A DNA stretch of 64,000 nt from Hymenobacter montanus (GTDB taxonomy: Bacteria; Bacteroidota; Bacteroidia; Cytophagales; Hymenobacteraceae): assembly GCF_014699115.1 (NCBI RefSeq), contig NZ_JACXAD010000018.1, positions 56,031 through 120,030 on the forward strand, written 5' to 3'. A model generated the notes under the pieces. It was given only the letters and a program-made list of their open reading frames with translations. It was not told the origin of the DNA and searched no databases. Below, piece after piece: positions 26,600-35,351 of the stretch. The position numbers were made by a program, and so were the translations under genes. Each line of letters starts with the position of its first letter. Within the stretch, counting starts at the first letter, position 1.

Positions 26600-27065
26600 A
26601 CCGCAGAGGTTTTCGCGGAGGGAACGCAGAGGGGGTATGCATGAGAACGACATTTCTTATTTGATTCGGAAGGCTGCTTACGATGTTCATGTGGCTCTGG
26701 GGCCGGGGCTGCTGGAATCTGCCTATGAGGCCGCGTTGACGTATGAGCTGCGGGCGGCTGGCTTGCGGGTGCAGAACCAGGTACCTCTTCCGATGATCTA
26801 CAAGCAGATACAGCTTGACGTCGGCTACCGACTGGATTTGTGGATTGAGAATAAAGTGGTGGTAGAGCTAAAAACGGTGGACGTCTTGCTGGAGGTCCAC
26901 CACATGCAGCTGCTAACCTACCTGAAGCTCTCGGGCAATAAGCTCGGCCTCCTGATTAATTTCAACGTAGCTCGTATCAAAGACGGAATAATCCGTAAAG
27001 TCAACGGCCTAACGGATTAGAACCCTCTGCGCCCCCTCCGCGAAAACCTCTGCGCCCTCTGCGGT
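26600..27065. mobile_element. Candidate mobile cassette: GxxExxY gene between about 36-bp terminal inverted repeats
   Basis: The left end ACCGCAGAGGTTTTCGCGGA (26600 onward) is the inverse complement of the right end, which contains TCCGCGAAAACCTCTGCG and closes CTCTGCGGT at 27065. The match covers about 36 positions, the right end carrying one extra CCCTCTGCG unit. Only the GxxExxY gene lies inside. No transposase is present, so movement would have to be in trans; this is an inferred element. Confidence 0.65.
26637..27020 (+). CDS. GxxExxY family protein (PD-(D/E)XK nuclease-like)
   Basis: 127-residue protein with the defining motif GLLESAY at about residues 23-29. A possible nuclease core is visible as the acidic LDLWI strand followed by VVVELK, the D..ExK pattern of the PD-(D/E)XK superfamily, then HHMQLLTYLKL. 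Members are common, scattered between lineages and of unknown function. The start ATG begins 2 bases after the left inverted repeat and the stop ends 2 bases before the right one, so the repeats hug the gene. It separates a GH13 gene from an SDR gene. Confidence 0.9.
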   Translation: MHENDISYLIRKAAYDVHVALGPGLLESAYEAALTYELRAAGLRVQNQVPLPMIYKQIQLDVGYRLDLWIENKVVVELKTVDVLLEVHHMQLLTYLKLSGNKLGLLINFNVARIKDGIIRKVNGLTD

Positions 27066-27094
27066 AAAAACACCCCCGGTAAAAACACCCCCTC

Positions 27095-27802
27095 ATGACC
27101 GACCTCACCAACCAAGTTGCCATCGTAACCGGAGCCAGCCGCGGCATTGGCCGGGCCGTAGCGCTGCTGCTCGCCCTACAAGGAGCCAAAGTAGTAGCCG
27201 TGTCCCGCAGCCAGGACGAGCTGGCCGAGCTCACCCTCAAAACCAAAGGCGTGAGTGTAATCGCCGACGTGGCCGACGACGACGATGCCCGGTACGTGGT
27301 CGAAGAAACCCTGCGCCATTTCGGCCGCGTCGACATCCTGGTTTGCAACGCCGGCGTGGGCTCCTTCAATTTGCTTGAACAGGTTAACGCCGCCGAGTGG
27401 GACCGCATATTCAACACCAACGTGAAAGGCACGTTCCTGCTCTGCAAAGCCGTCGTGCCTCACTTCAAAGCCCAGCAGAGTGGTCACATCGTGGGCATTG
27501 CCTCGGATGTGGCCAAGCGCACCTTCGTCCACGGCTCCGCCTACGGGGCCAGCAAATTTGCCCAGGATGCGCTGCTGGCTACCCTACGCAAGGAGGTACG
27601 GCGCCACGGCATTAAAGTAAGCACGATTTACCCGGGCCTGGTTGACACGTATTTCAACGACACCACCCCCGGCAGCGCGGAGGCCGAGAAGACGCACCTG
27701 CGCCCCGGCGACGTGGCCCAGGCCGTGCGCTACGTCCTCGAAGCCCCGCCCCACGTAGTAATAGATGAGCTCATGCTGCACCCGCTGACGCAGGACTACT
27801 AA
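27095..27802 (+). CDS. SDR family NAD(P)-dependent oxidoreductase
   Basis: Classical short-chain dehydrogenase of 235 residues. The Rossmann cofactor motif is GASRGIGR (about residues 14-21), NAG appears as VCNAGVGS, and the catalytic pair is YGASK with the preceding serine region HIVGIASDVAKR. The serine of the classical triad is placed as ASD in this family branch. The substrate is unknown; the nearest pattern is 3-oxoacyl-ACP reductase-like. It starts 30 bases after the GxxExxY cassette. Confidence 0.92.
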   Translation: MTDLTNQVAIVTGASRGIGRAVALLLALQGAKVVAVSRSQDELAELTLKTKGVSVIADVADDDDARYVVEETLRHFGRVDILVCNAGVGSFNLLEQVNAAEWDRIFNTNVKGTFLLCKAVVPHFKAQQSGHIVGIASDVAKRTFVHGSAYGASKFAQDALLATLRKEVRRHGIKVSTIYPGLVDTYFNDTTPGSAEAEKTHLRPGDVAQAVRYVLEAPPHVVIDELMLHPLTQDY

Positions 27803-28033
27803 CGCTTACTGAGGAAGAGGCGGCCGTAAGAAATTTCATTCCGCTGAAGATTACTCGGCGGTACCAAAAAGTCTGAATGATGCCAACAACCCCTGTAACG
27901 GTGGCACCAACGCTGAGCAACATAAGGCATACCTTAGTAAGAGCTTATAAAAGCTGGCCAGCTAACTACACAGCCTGATCCGCCATCCACAAACCCACCA
28001 CCGACATCACCGTGACCCTATCGAGACAAACCT

Positions 28034-28846
28034 ATGTTATTCGAGACCCTGATCCTCCGACCACAATCGGGCGATGTTGATGTCGAGCATGTCAGTGCAT
28101 GGCTTGATGCCCTCCCATACGCTTTCCGCGACCCCATCGAAGGCGACAGTTGGCACTTGAGCGTGACCCCGCGACTAATGGCGCTGAACAAGCAAGAGCG
28201 CATCGCAAATCCGAGCGAGTTTCCACCGGGCATCCGCGTTGCGGTTGCGCCCGATCACGTGTTTATCGCGGCGCGAGCTGATGCTGACGATCTCGCCCGT
28301 GGGTTAGAGTTCGTGCAGTGGCTGGTTGCCAACGATAGATGGATGGCCACGGTAGATGGCGTTGACATTGGCTTGATTGATGACCCATGTCGGCTGTCTC
28401 CCTCTGGGTTGCCCGACCCAGCGTCGCTGATCGATGACCCCACGTTCCCGCCCATCACTGCTGGCAAGCTAGTCACTTGGAGTACCGACTTGGGCGGTGA
28501 TGAGCGGACGTTCGTTATCCACTCGTCTGATCGATGGCGGTATGAAACTAGCAAGCGCACGCTCCAAGGACGACTATCGCCAAATGCCATTGTCGCGTGG
28601 AATGCTGCGGTGGAAGCGCTAGACCCTGCTGATCCGGAGTTACCCGTTCATCCAGATCCAGCGACTGCGGTCTCGATGGACATGGAAACCCCCGGAGGTT
28701 CTGAGTGGGCATACTTCGACACTGTAGCTCCGCCAGCAGCCTATCGACCCATAGTTGAGATGGTTGCACGGTGGATCAATTCGCTCGATCAATGGGTTCC
28801 CGGCACACAGGTCGAGGGCATGACTGAGGTCGTATTGATGGAGTAA
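28034..28846 (+). CDS. Hypothetical protein with foreign codon usage
   Basis: 270-residue soluble protein that I do not recognise. It opens MLFETLILRPQSGDVDVEHVS, is acidic and Trp/Asp/Pro-rich, and has no signal peptide or membrane segment. Codon choice differs from the neighbours: frequent GAT, CAT, CCA, TCG and CGA where adjacent genes prefer GAC, CAC and CCC. It sits alone between the SDR and the second amylase. Horizontal acquisition is the simplest reading; the donor is unknown. Confidence 0.72.
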   Translation: MLFETLILRPQSGDVDVEHVSAWLDALPYAFRDPIEGDSWHLSVTPRLMALNKQERIANPSEFPPGIRVAVAPDHVFIAARADADDLARGLEFVQWLVANDRWMATVDGVDIGLIDDPCRLSPSGLPDPASLIDDPTFPPITAGKLVTWSTDLGGDERTFVIHSSDRWRYETSKRTLQGRLSPNAIVAWNAAVEALDPADPELPVHPDPATAVSMDMETPGGSEWAYFDTVAPPAAYRPIVEMVARWINSLDQWVPGTQVEGMTEVVLME

Positions 28847-28985
28847 CCTATCTATGGATATCAACAGTGACAAACAAGGTTACCTTTGGCTTGAACCACG
28901 CAGTATCGGTACTTTCTGATCCCAACCAACCAGAAAATTGAAAATTTTACATTCTTCCTGACGCAAAGCGTTATCTTGCCGCATC

Positions 28986-30809
28986 ATGAAGAACTTATTA
29001 TTAGCTGGTGGCCTCCTTACTCTGGCTGCTTTCTCCTTGCCTGCCCCGCCCGTGGACGATAAACGTGCTATTAATGACCCCAATACCACTGCGGAAGTAC
29101 CGCAGGACAATAAGTTGGTGATCTATCAGCTGCTGCCGCGCCTCTTTGGCAACAAAGTGGCCCTGAACAAGCCCTACGGCACGATCAGGGAAAACGGCTG
29201 CGGCAAGTTCAACGACATTAACAACAAAGCCCTCGACGAAATTAAGGCGATGGGCGTGTCGCACGTGTGGTACACCGGCGTGATTGAGCATGCTACCATG
29301 ACGGACTACACCTCGCAGGGCATACCGGCCGACGATGCGGATGTGGTGAAAGGCCGCGCGGGCTCGCCCTATGCCATCAAGGACTACTACGATGTGGATC
29401 CGGATCTGGCGGTGGTAGTCAAAAACCGCATGGTGGAATACGAAGCCCTCATCAAGCGTACCCACGACCACGGCCTGAAGGTGATCATGGACTTCATCCC
29501 GAACCACGTGGCCCGCTCGTACCGGTCCGACGCCAAGCCGCAGGGCGTGGTGGACCTGGGCGCCACGGACGATAAAACCAAGGCGTTTGCCCCCAACAAT
29601 AATTTCTATTACTTGCCCGGAAAAAGCTTCGTGGTGCCCGCCGGCTATAATCCGCTGGGTTCCGCGAAAGGCTTCAAAGAGGACCATAAGTATTCTGAAA
29701 ATCCGGCCAAAGCCACTGGCAATGACGTTTTTTCGGAAGCTCCCAAAGTCACCGACTGGTTTGAAACCATTAAGCTGAACTATGGCGTCGACTACCTGAA
29801 CGACCGCAAGCTCTACTTCGAGCCCGTGCCTAATACCTGGAAAAAAATGCGGGACATCCTGCTGTACTGGGCCGGCAAAAACGTGGATGGCTTTCGCTGC
29901 GACGTGGCCGAGATGGTACCCGTGGAGTTTTGGGCCTACGTAATTCCCGAGGTAAAAAAGGTGAACCCCAACATCGTATTCATTGCCGAAGCCTACAACC
30001 CGAAGGAATACAAAACCTACCTGGACAAGGGCAAATTCGATTTTCTCTACGACAAGGTCGGCTTGTATGATGGCCTGCGCAAGCTGATGCGCCAGGAGGG
30101 CACGACTGAGAATATTACCAAAGTGTGGAAGGAGGAAAGCAATGGCTTCTCCTCGCACATGCTGCGCTTCCTCGAAAACCACGACGAGCAGCGCATTGCG
30201 TCCAAGGGGTTTGCCGGCGACCCCCGCCGCGCCATCCCGGCCATGACCGTGACTGCCACGCTAGCCAGCGGCCCGGTGATGATTTATTCCGGCCAGGAGG
30301 TTGGCGAGCCGGCCCGTGGCGCGGCGGGCTTTAATACCGGCGACGGCCGCACCACCATTTTCGACTACTGGGGCGTGCCCGAACACCAGAAATGGATGAA
30401 TCAGGGCAAGTTCGACGGGGCCAAGCTCAGTGAGGAACAGAAGAGTCTGCGCGATTTCTACGTGCGCCTGCTGAACCTGACCAATAGCAGCGAAGCCCTG
30501 CGCCAGGGCCGTTTCTACGAGCTGCAGGACGCCAACAATTTGGGCAAGGAGTACGACCAACGCTATCTGTACTCCTACCTGCGCTATACCGACAAGCAGC
30601 GCTTGCTGATCGTAGTTAACTTCCACGCCGACAAAACGTACCGGCCCGTCATCAATATCCCCGCCGAAGCATTGACGGCCATCGGCCTGGATAACAAGAA
30701 GTTCTACATCTATAACAACCTTCTCATGCCCGACGAAGAGCCCCGCAGCACCCTCAACCTGGAGCTGGCGCCGCTTTCGGCCTACGTATTCGAAATAAAA
30801 TCGCGGTAA
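28986..30809 (+). CDS. Secreted GH13 alpha-amylase family enzyme
   Basis: 607-residue exported glycosidase. A signal peptide covers about residues 1-20, and the GH13 barrel runs from about 40 to 510. The catalytic set is D306 in GFRCDVAEM, E335 in FIAEAYNP and D400 in ENHDEQRI. The long insertion around residues 170-250 and FRCDVAE resemble bacterial alpha-amylases that release maltose or maltodextrins. A variant -7 box TATCTTGC lies 6 bases before the ATG. A terminator-like stem separates it from the transporter gene. Confidence 0.93.
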   Translation: MKNLLLAGGLLTLAAFSLPAPPVDDKRAINDPNTTAEVPQDNKLVIYQLLPRLFGNKVALNKPYGTIRENGCGKFNDINNKALDEIKAMGVSHVWYTGVIEHATMTDYTSQGIPADDADVVKGRAGSPYAIKDYYDVDPDLAVVVKNRMVEYEALIKRTHDHGLKVIMDFIPNHVARSYRSDAKPQGVVDLGATDDKTKAFAPNNNFYYLPGKSFVVPAGYNPLGSAKGFKEDHKYSENPAKATGNDVFSEAPKVTDWFETIKLNYGVDYLNDRKLYFEPVPNTWKKMRDILLYWAGKNVDGFRCDVAEMVPVEFWAYVIPEVKKVNPNIVFIAEAYNPKEYKTYLDKGKFDFLYDKVGLYDGLRKLMRQEGTTENITKVWKEESNGFSSHMLRFLENHDEQRIASKGFAGDPRRAIPAMTVTATLASGPVMIYSGQEVGEPARGAAGFNTGDGRTTIFDYWGVPEHQKWMNQGKFDGAKLSEEQKSLRDFYVRLLNLTNSSEALRQGRFYELQDANNLGKEYDQRYLYSYLRYTDKQRLLIVVNFHADKTYRPVINIPAEALTAIGLDNKKFYIYNNLLMPDEEPRSTLNLELAPLSAYVFEIKSR

Positions 30810-30844
30810 AAGGGCGACAGTTACGCTCATAAAGTAGTATGTTT

Positions 30845-30890
30845 GGAGACTGCGACGCTTCGGGATTCCCGGGGCGGCGCAGTCTCCTTT
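30845..30890 (+). terminator. Hairpin between the amylase and MFS genes
   Basis: GGAGACTGCG pairs with CGCAGTCTCC, followed by TTTCTTTTT. It would reduce read-through into the transporter gene. Confidence 0.78.
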
Positions 30891-30917
30891 CTTTTTCGGC
30901 AATTCCCACTACCCCCG

Positions 30918-32327
30918 ATGGCATCTGTCGCTGCGGCTTCGGCCTCGAGTACCCGTAAGAAGCCCCGCTTGAGCTTCTGGCAAATTTGGAACATGAGCTT
31001 CGGGTTCATGGGCATACAGTTTGGCTTCGCCTTACAGAATGCCAACACCAGCCGCATTTTTTCCAACCTTGGTGCCAATGCCGACGAGATTCCCATTCTA
31101 TGGGTAGCCGCGCCGCTTACCGGCCTCATCGTGCAGCCCATCATTGGCTACCTCTCCGACCGTACCTGGAGCCCCCGCTGGGGCCGGCGGCGGCCATTTT
31201 TTTTAGTTGGCGCCATCCTGGCCTCGCTCGCTATGCTGATCATGCCCAATTCGTCGGCGCTGTGGATAGCGGGGGGCATGCTGTGGATTATGGACGCCAG
31301 CATCAACATCAGCATGGAGCCGTTCCGGGCATTTGTTGGCGATATGCTGCCCGCCGAGCAGCATACCAGCGGTTTTGCCATGCAGTCGTTTTTTATTGGC
31401 GTGGGGGCCGTGGTCGCGTCGCTGCTGCCTACCATCCTCACCAATTTGGGAGTCGCCAATGAAGCGGCGGCGGGCATTGTGCCCAACTCCGTGAAGTTTG
31501 CCTATTATATCGGGGCCGCGGCGTTTTTTGTCTGTGTAATCTACACCGTAATTCGCAGCAAGGAGTATCCGCCGGAGGACATGGAGGCATTCCTCCGCGA
31601 GAAAGAACGCGTAACCCTGTTCGAAGGCATCAAGGAAACCTTTACTGGGGTGATGCACATGCCCAAAGTAATGAAGCAGTTGGCTTCGGTGCAGTTCTTT
31701 ACGTGGTTTGGCTTATTCTGCATGTGGATTTTCACCACTCTGGCCGTCACCAAGCACTTATACCACACTACCGACTCCAAGTCAGCCGCGTTTAACGAGG
31801 GGGCTAACTTTGTGGGCGAAGCCTTTGCCATGTACAGCGGCGTATCGGCCGTATTCAGCCTGCTGCTGCCCATCATCGCCCGCAAAGTGAGCCGCAAGCT
31901 CACCCACATGCTCTGTCTGATGGCCGGCGGCATCGGCCTTATTTCGGTAGCTTTCATCACCGAGCCCTGGATGTTTCTGATTTCAATGGTGGGGGTCGGC
32001 GTGGCCTGGACGTCGATTCTGAGTGTACCCTACGCGATGCTGGCCGGGGCCATCCCGGCTAATAAGATGGGCCATTACATGGGCGTGTTCAATGCCTTTA
32101 TCGTGTTGCCCCAGGTTTGCGCCTCGCTAGGGCTGCCCGCCATTATGAAGCAGTTTCCCTCCGTCGACCCCCTCAACGTGGTGGTGCTAGGCGGAGTACT
32201 GATGATTATTGGCGCCCTGCTCACGCTCCGCGTTTCCGACAATGAGAAAATCCGCCTGCCCATCGAAGGGGAGCAGGGGCTGGCTCCCGCCTACGAAAGC
32301 CCAGCTACCCCGGCCCCCAGCGTATAA
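30918..32327 (+). CDS. MFS transporter, SLC45/maltose-sucrose type
   Basis: Inner-membrane sugar:proton symporter candidate of 469 residues with twelve predicted helices. The conserved loop DRTWSPRWGRRRPFFLVG between helices 2 and 3 is typical of the SLC45/SUT branch that imports sucrose or maltose. The start is ATG 30918 (MASVAAASAS); the upstream ATG adds a tail that overlaps the terminator. Placed directly behind an amylase and near a GT35 enzyme, it most likely imports maltose or short maltodextrins. Confidence 0.92.
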   Translation: MASVAAASASSTRKKPRLSFWQIWNMSFGFMGIQFGFALQNANTSRIFSNLGANADEIPILWVAAPLTGLIVQPIIGYLSDRTWSPRWGRRRPFFLVGAILASLAMLIMPNSSALWIAGGMLWIMDASINISMEPFRAFVGDMLPAEQHTSGFAMQSFFIGVGAVVASLLPTILTNLGVANEAAAGIVPNSVKFAYYIGAAAFFVCVIYTVIRSKEYPPEDMEAFLREKERVTLFEGIKETFTGVMHMPKVMKQLASVQFFTWFGLFCMWIFTTLAVTKHLYHTTDSKSAAFNEGANFVGEAFAMYSGVSAVFSLLLPIIARKVSRKLTHMLCLMAGGIGLISVAFITEPWMFLISMVGVGVAWTSILSVPYAMLAGAIPANKMGHYMGVFNAFIVLPQVCASLGLPAIMKQFPSVDPLNVVVLGGVLMIIGALLTLRVSDNEKIRLPIEGEQGLAPAYESPATPAPSV

Positions 32328-32442
32328 TTGGGTGTTTATCCCTGCGTACTTCTACGGTCATTCTGCGGAATCCCCGCACTTATTCTTGTAACGGCCACTA
32401 GCCCTGCGCACGTATCCTGAAGGCTCACCTTTCGGGTTTCGT

Positions 32443-33543
32443 ATGCTGCTAGTGGCTATTTTCTTTGGATTGTTTTTTGGGATTTGCCTGGCAATACTGC
32501 TCTGGCCACGGCCCCGGGCCAAACAGCGCGGGCCGGTCCGGATGGGCCGGCCACGGGTGAGCATTCTGGTGGCAGCCCGCAACGAGGAAGCCTGCATTGA
32601 GCGCTGCCTGCGTGCGCTGGCGGCCCAGAATTACCCCGCCAGCCGCCTGGAAATCCTCATTGCCGATGATGGCTCGACCGACAATACCGCGGCGGTAGTC
32701 CGGGCCTTTATCGCCGACAAGCCTCAGTTTCGATTGCTGTCGGTGCAACACCGTCTGGGGGGCATCAAGGGCAAGACCAACGCCCTGGCCCACCTCTGCC
32801 GGGCGGCCCGCGGCGACTACTTCTTGTTCACTGATGCCGACATGGCCGTGGCCCCCGATTGGACCGCGACCATGCTGGCGGCGGCCACGCCGGGGGTAGG
32901 CATCGTCACGGGCATTACGACGGCCGCGGGCAGCCTATTCGGACGCTTGCAGGGGCTGGATTGGCTTTTTGGCCTCAACCTCATCCGCCTGCTGGCCGAC
33001 CAGGGCCTGCCCAGCACCACCATCGGCAACAACATGCTCGTAACCCGCGCCGCCTACACCGACGTGGGCGGCTTCGAGGGCATGGCTTTCCGCACCAACG
33101 AGGACCTGCAGCTTTTTCGGCACGTCAGGGCCAAGGGCTGGGGCTTTCGCAACCTCTGCTCGCCGGAGGTGCTGGGCATTTCGGAGCCGCAACCCACCGT
33201 GGCCGCGCTGCTCGAGCAGCGCAAGCGCTGGATGAAAGGCGCCACTGGCCTGCCGTGGTACCTCACGGGGCTGTTTGGCATGTACGGAGCCTTTTACGCG
33301 GTGCTGTTTTGGCCCGGGCTGCTGCCCCTGGACCTCATCGTAGCGATATACAGCGGCAAAGTTCTGCTACAAAGCCTGTTTTTGCATTTAACTCTTCGTC
33401 AGGTAGGGCGCCGCGAGCGGCTGGGGGTGCTACTGCTTTACGAACCGTATTTGTGCGTGATGTCGCTGTCGGTACTGGCCTACACCTTTTGGCCAAGCCC
33501 CGTGGAATGGAAGCAGCGCAGCTACACCTGGGCCGAAGCGTAA
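32443..33543 (+). CDS. Family 2 glycosyltransferase, membrane-bound
   Basis: 366-residue processive-type GT2. An N-terminal helix (about 2-22) precedes a GT-A domain with VSILVAARNEEACIERCL, the nucleotide-sugar loop IADDGSTDN, the metal-binding FTDADM, and the acceptor-binding QRKRWMKG. Two or three C-terminal helices follow. This is the arrangement of enzymes that extend polysaccharides or glycosylate lipids at the inner membrane. The sugar is unknown. Confidence 0.93.
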   Translation: MLLVAIFFGLFFGICLAILLWPRPRAKQRGPVRMGRPRVSILVAARNEEACIERCLRALAAQNYPASRLEILIADDGSTDNTAAVVRAFIADKPQFRLLSVQHRLGGIKGKTNALAHLCRAARGDYFLFTDADMAVAPDWTATMLAAATPGVGIVTGITTAAGSLFGRLQGLDWLFGLNLIRLLADQGLPSTTIGNNMLVTRAAYTDVGGFEGMAFRTNEDLQLFRHVRAKGWGFRNLCSPEVLGISEPQPTVAALLEQRKRWMKGATGLPWYLTGLFGMYGAFYAVLFWPGLLPLDLIVAIYSGKVLLQSLFLHLTLRQVGRRERLGVLLLYEPYLCVMSLSVLAYTFWPSPVEWKQRSYTWAEA

Positions 33544-33658
33544 CGCCTGATGCGGGAACCTCATGTGCCCCCTACGGGACGGGCCCCCGTTCGCTTCATG
33601 CACGAAGCCACAGTAGAGGAGACTAACGCTCAAACAGTGGCGGAATGAAGGGCTCTTT

Positions 33659-33786
33659 TAGAGCGGTTCTCCAGTCAGGGTATGGTTTTTTAGGAATTAA
33701 AAATGAAGAATTAAAAATCAGCTGGTCCATTTTTAATTCTTCATTTTTAATTTTTAATTATGTTCCCCTAGGCGGGAAATGCTCTA
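33659..33786. repeat. Interspersed palindromic repeat, family A copy 2
   Basis: TAGAGCGGTTCTCCAGTCAG to GCTCTA, with the same GGTTTTTTAGGAATTAAAAA core as copies 1 and 4. Sits between convergent genes. Confidence 0.88.
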
Positions 33787-33892
33787 ATTCTCAGAGCGGA
33801 ACTTAATGGTGCGATACAGACCCGGAAGCGGCGCTAATGTTGAGGGGGTGTTCGGCAGTAGATTTATACTTACCTGACTTATGCTTTCCTGA

Positions 33893-35194
33893 CTACCGTT
33901 CGGCAATCAGCATCTCGGCAACTTCGCGGCCCGTAGCCAACGCGGCGTTCAGCGAGGGGTACGCCGACCAGTCGCCGCAACGGTACAAGCCCTCAGCTAG
34001 TTTTAAGGAATGCCGCACGGGCTGGTCGGCCAGATATACGGGCAAAGCGGCCGCGATTCGATAGCTGCGCAGGTGCGACCATTGCCGCGCGGCGGGGCCG
34101 AACCAGGCGGTCAGCTCTTCGCGCAGGCTGGAAGTCAGCTCGGTTTCGGTCAGGTGGTGTTCGCCGTGGGTGCTTACCGACACCAGCGCCCGGCCCGCCG
34201 GGGCGTAAGCGGGGCTCACGTCGGCAGGAAAGCTGACGTTGTGCGCTAGTGCGCTGCGCTGAGCATTGAGGCGCAGCAATTTATCGCCCCGGCCCGGCGA
34301 GTAGCCGTCGGCCGCAAAGTAGGTGCAGGTGGTAATGCGGCCCGCCGGGTGAGCGCTGGCGGCCGGAGTATTCCCAGTGGTGGCGGCGTGGTCGGCGTGG
34401 CTGGCCAGCAGGGGTCGGGCCGCGGGGCCGTCGGTGGCCAGCACCACCGCCGCGCCGTCCAGGGCCTTCCCCGAAGCCAGGCGCACTTGCTTACCCTCAA
34501 CGATAGCTGCTACCAGCGTGTTCAGACGCACTGAGCCACTCGGCAGGCGTGCCGCCAACTGCTCGGGTAGCTGCTGCATGCCCAGGGCCGGCACTACCGC
34601 TTCGCCGGTTACGAATTGTTGGAACACGAACTCGAAGAAATTGCTGGCCGTGGTTAAGCTCCGGTCTAAGAAAACACCGCCGAAAAACGGCTCAAAAAAT
34701 GTGCTTATGATCTGCTCGCTCCAGCCGTAGCGCCGCAAAAATGTTAGGGTATCGGTGGCCGGACGAGCCAGCAATTCCTCGGGGGTGTGCTTGAGCACAT
34801 GGTGCACTAAACTGAGAATGCGCAGCTTGTCACTCAGGTTGCCCACGGGCGAGGCCAGGGCCGAAAAAGCCGCTAAGGGCCGTTGTAGCGGGCTTTGCAA
34901 AGTCGTTTCGCGGCCATCCGGCAGCCGGATAACGGCACCCGACCGGAAGGCCTTCAGGTTTAGCGCCCCGTAATCGAATATGCGCCGGGCCTCGGGGTAG
35001 TTGGTGAGCAGCACCTGAAAGCCGCGGTCGAGCCGAAAGCCCTCGGGGGTAAGGTCGGTGCGCACGCGCCCTCCCACGGTGTCGGCCTCATCGAGCACGA
35101 GTACCGGCCGGCCCGCCCGGTGCAGCCAGGTGGCGCAGCCCAGGCCCGCCATGCCGGCCCCAATGATGATAATGGGTTTTGAGGAAAGAGTCAT
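33893..35194 (-). CDS. NAD(P)/FAD-dependent oxidoreductase (amine oxidase/phytoene desaturase-like)
   Basis: 433-residue flavoprotein. The FAD dinucleotide motif IIIIGAGMAGLGCATWL spans residues 8-24, with VLVLDEADTVGGRVRTD as the second strand and acidic ribose contact. The C-terminal FAD-binding signature GLYRCGDWSAYPSLNAAL is present. Such proteins oxidise amines or desaturate isoprenoids in plants and bacteria. No carotenoid gene lies nearby, so the substrate stays open. Confidence 0.92.
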   Translation of the reverse strand: MTLSSKPIIIIGAGMAGLGCATWLHRAGRPVLVLDEADTVGGRVRTDLTPEGFRLDRGFQVLLTNYPEARRIFDYGALNLKAFRSGAVIRLPDGRETTLQSPLQRPLAAFSALASPVGNLSDKLRILSLVHHVLKHTPEELLARPATDTLTFLRRYGWSEQIISTFFEPFFGGVFLDRSLTTASNFFEFVFQQFVTGEAVVPALGMQQLPEQLAARLPSGSVRLNTLVAAIVEGKQVRLASGKALDGAAVVLATDGPAARPLLASHADHAATTGNTPAASAHPAGRITTCTYFAADGYSPGRGDKLLRLNAQRSALAHNVSFPADVSPAYAPAGRALVSVSTHGEHHLTETELTSSLREELTAWFGPAARQWSHLRSYRIAAALPVYLADQPVRHSLKLAEGLYRCGDWSAYPSLNAALATGREVAEMLIAER

Positions 35195-35243
35195 GAGTGG
35201 AATGGTGGCGCTAAAGCCTTGTTCAGACTAAACAGGGCTGCTT

Positions 35244-35340
35244 TGGAGCAGTTCTCGCATCGGAGCAAGGAATTAAAAATGAAGAATTAAAAATGTGCTC
35301 GTCAAATTTTTAATTCTTCATTTTTAATTTTTAATTCTAA
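35244..35340. repeat. Interspersed palindromic repeat, family A copy 3, truncated
   Basis: Starts TGGAGCAGTTCTCGCATC and keeps the nested GAATTAAAAATGAAGAATT core, but the right TAGAGC arm is missing before the DUF3365 stop codon. Confidence 0.75.
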
Positions 35341-35351
35341 AGGTGGCTAGC

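Noticed and set aside
29001..30182. Minus-strand frame of 393 codons over the second GH13 gene
   Set aside because: Shadow; GH13 catalytic triad lies on the plus strand.
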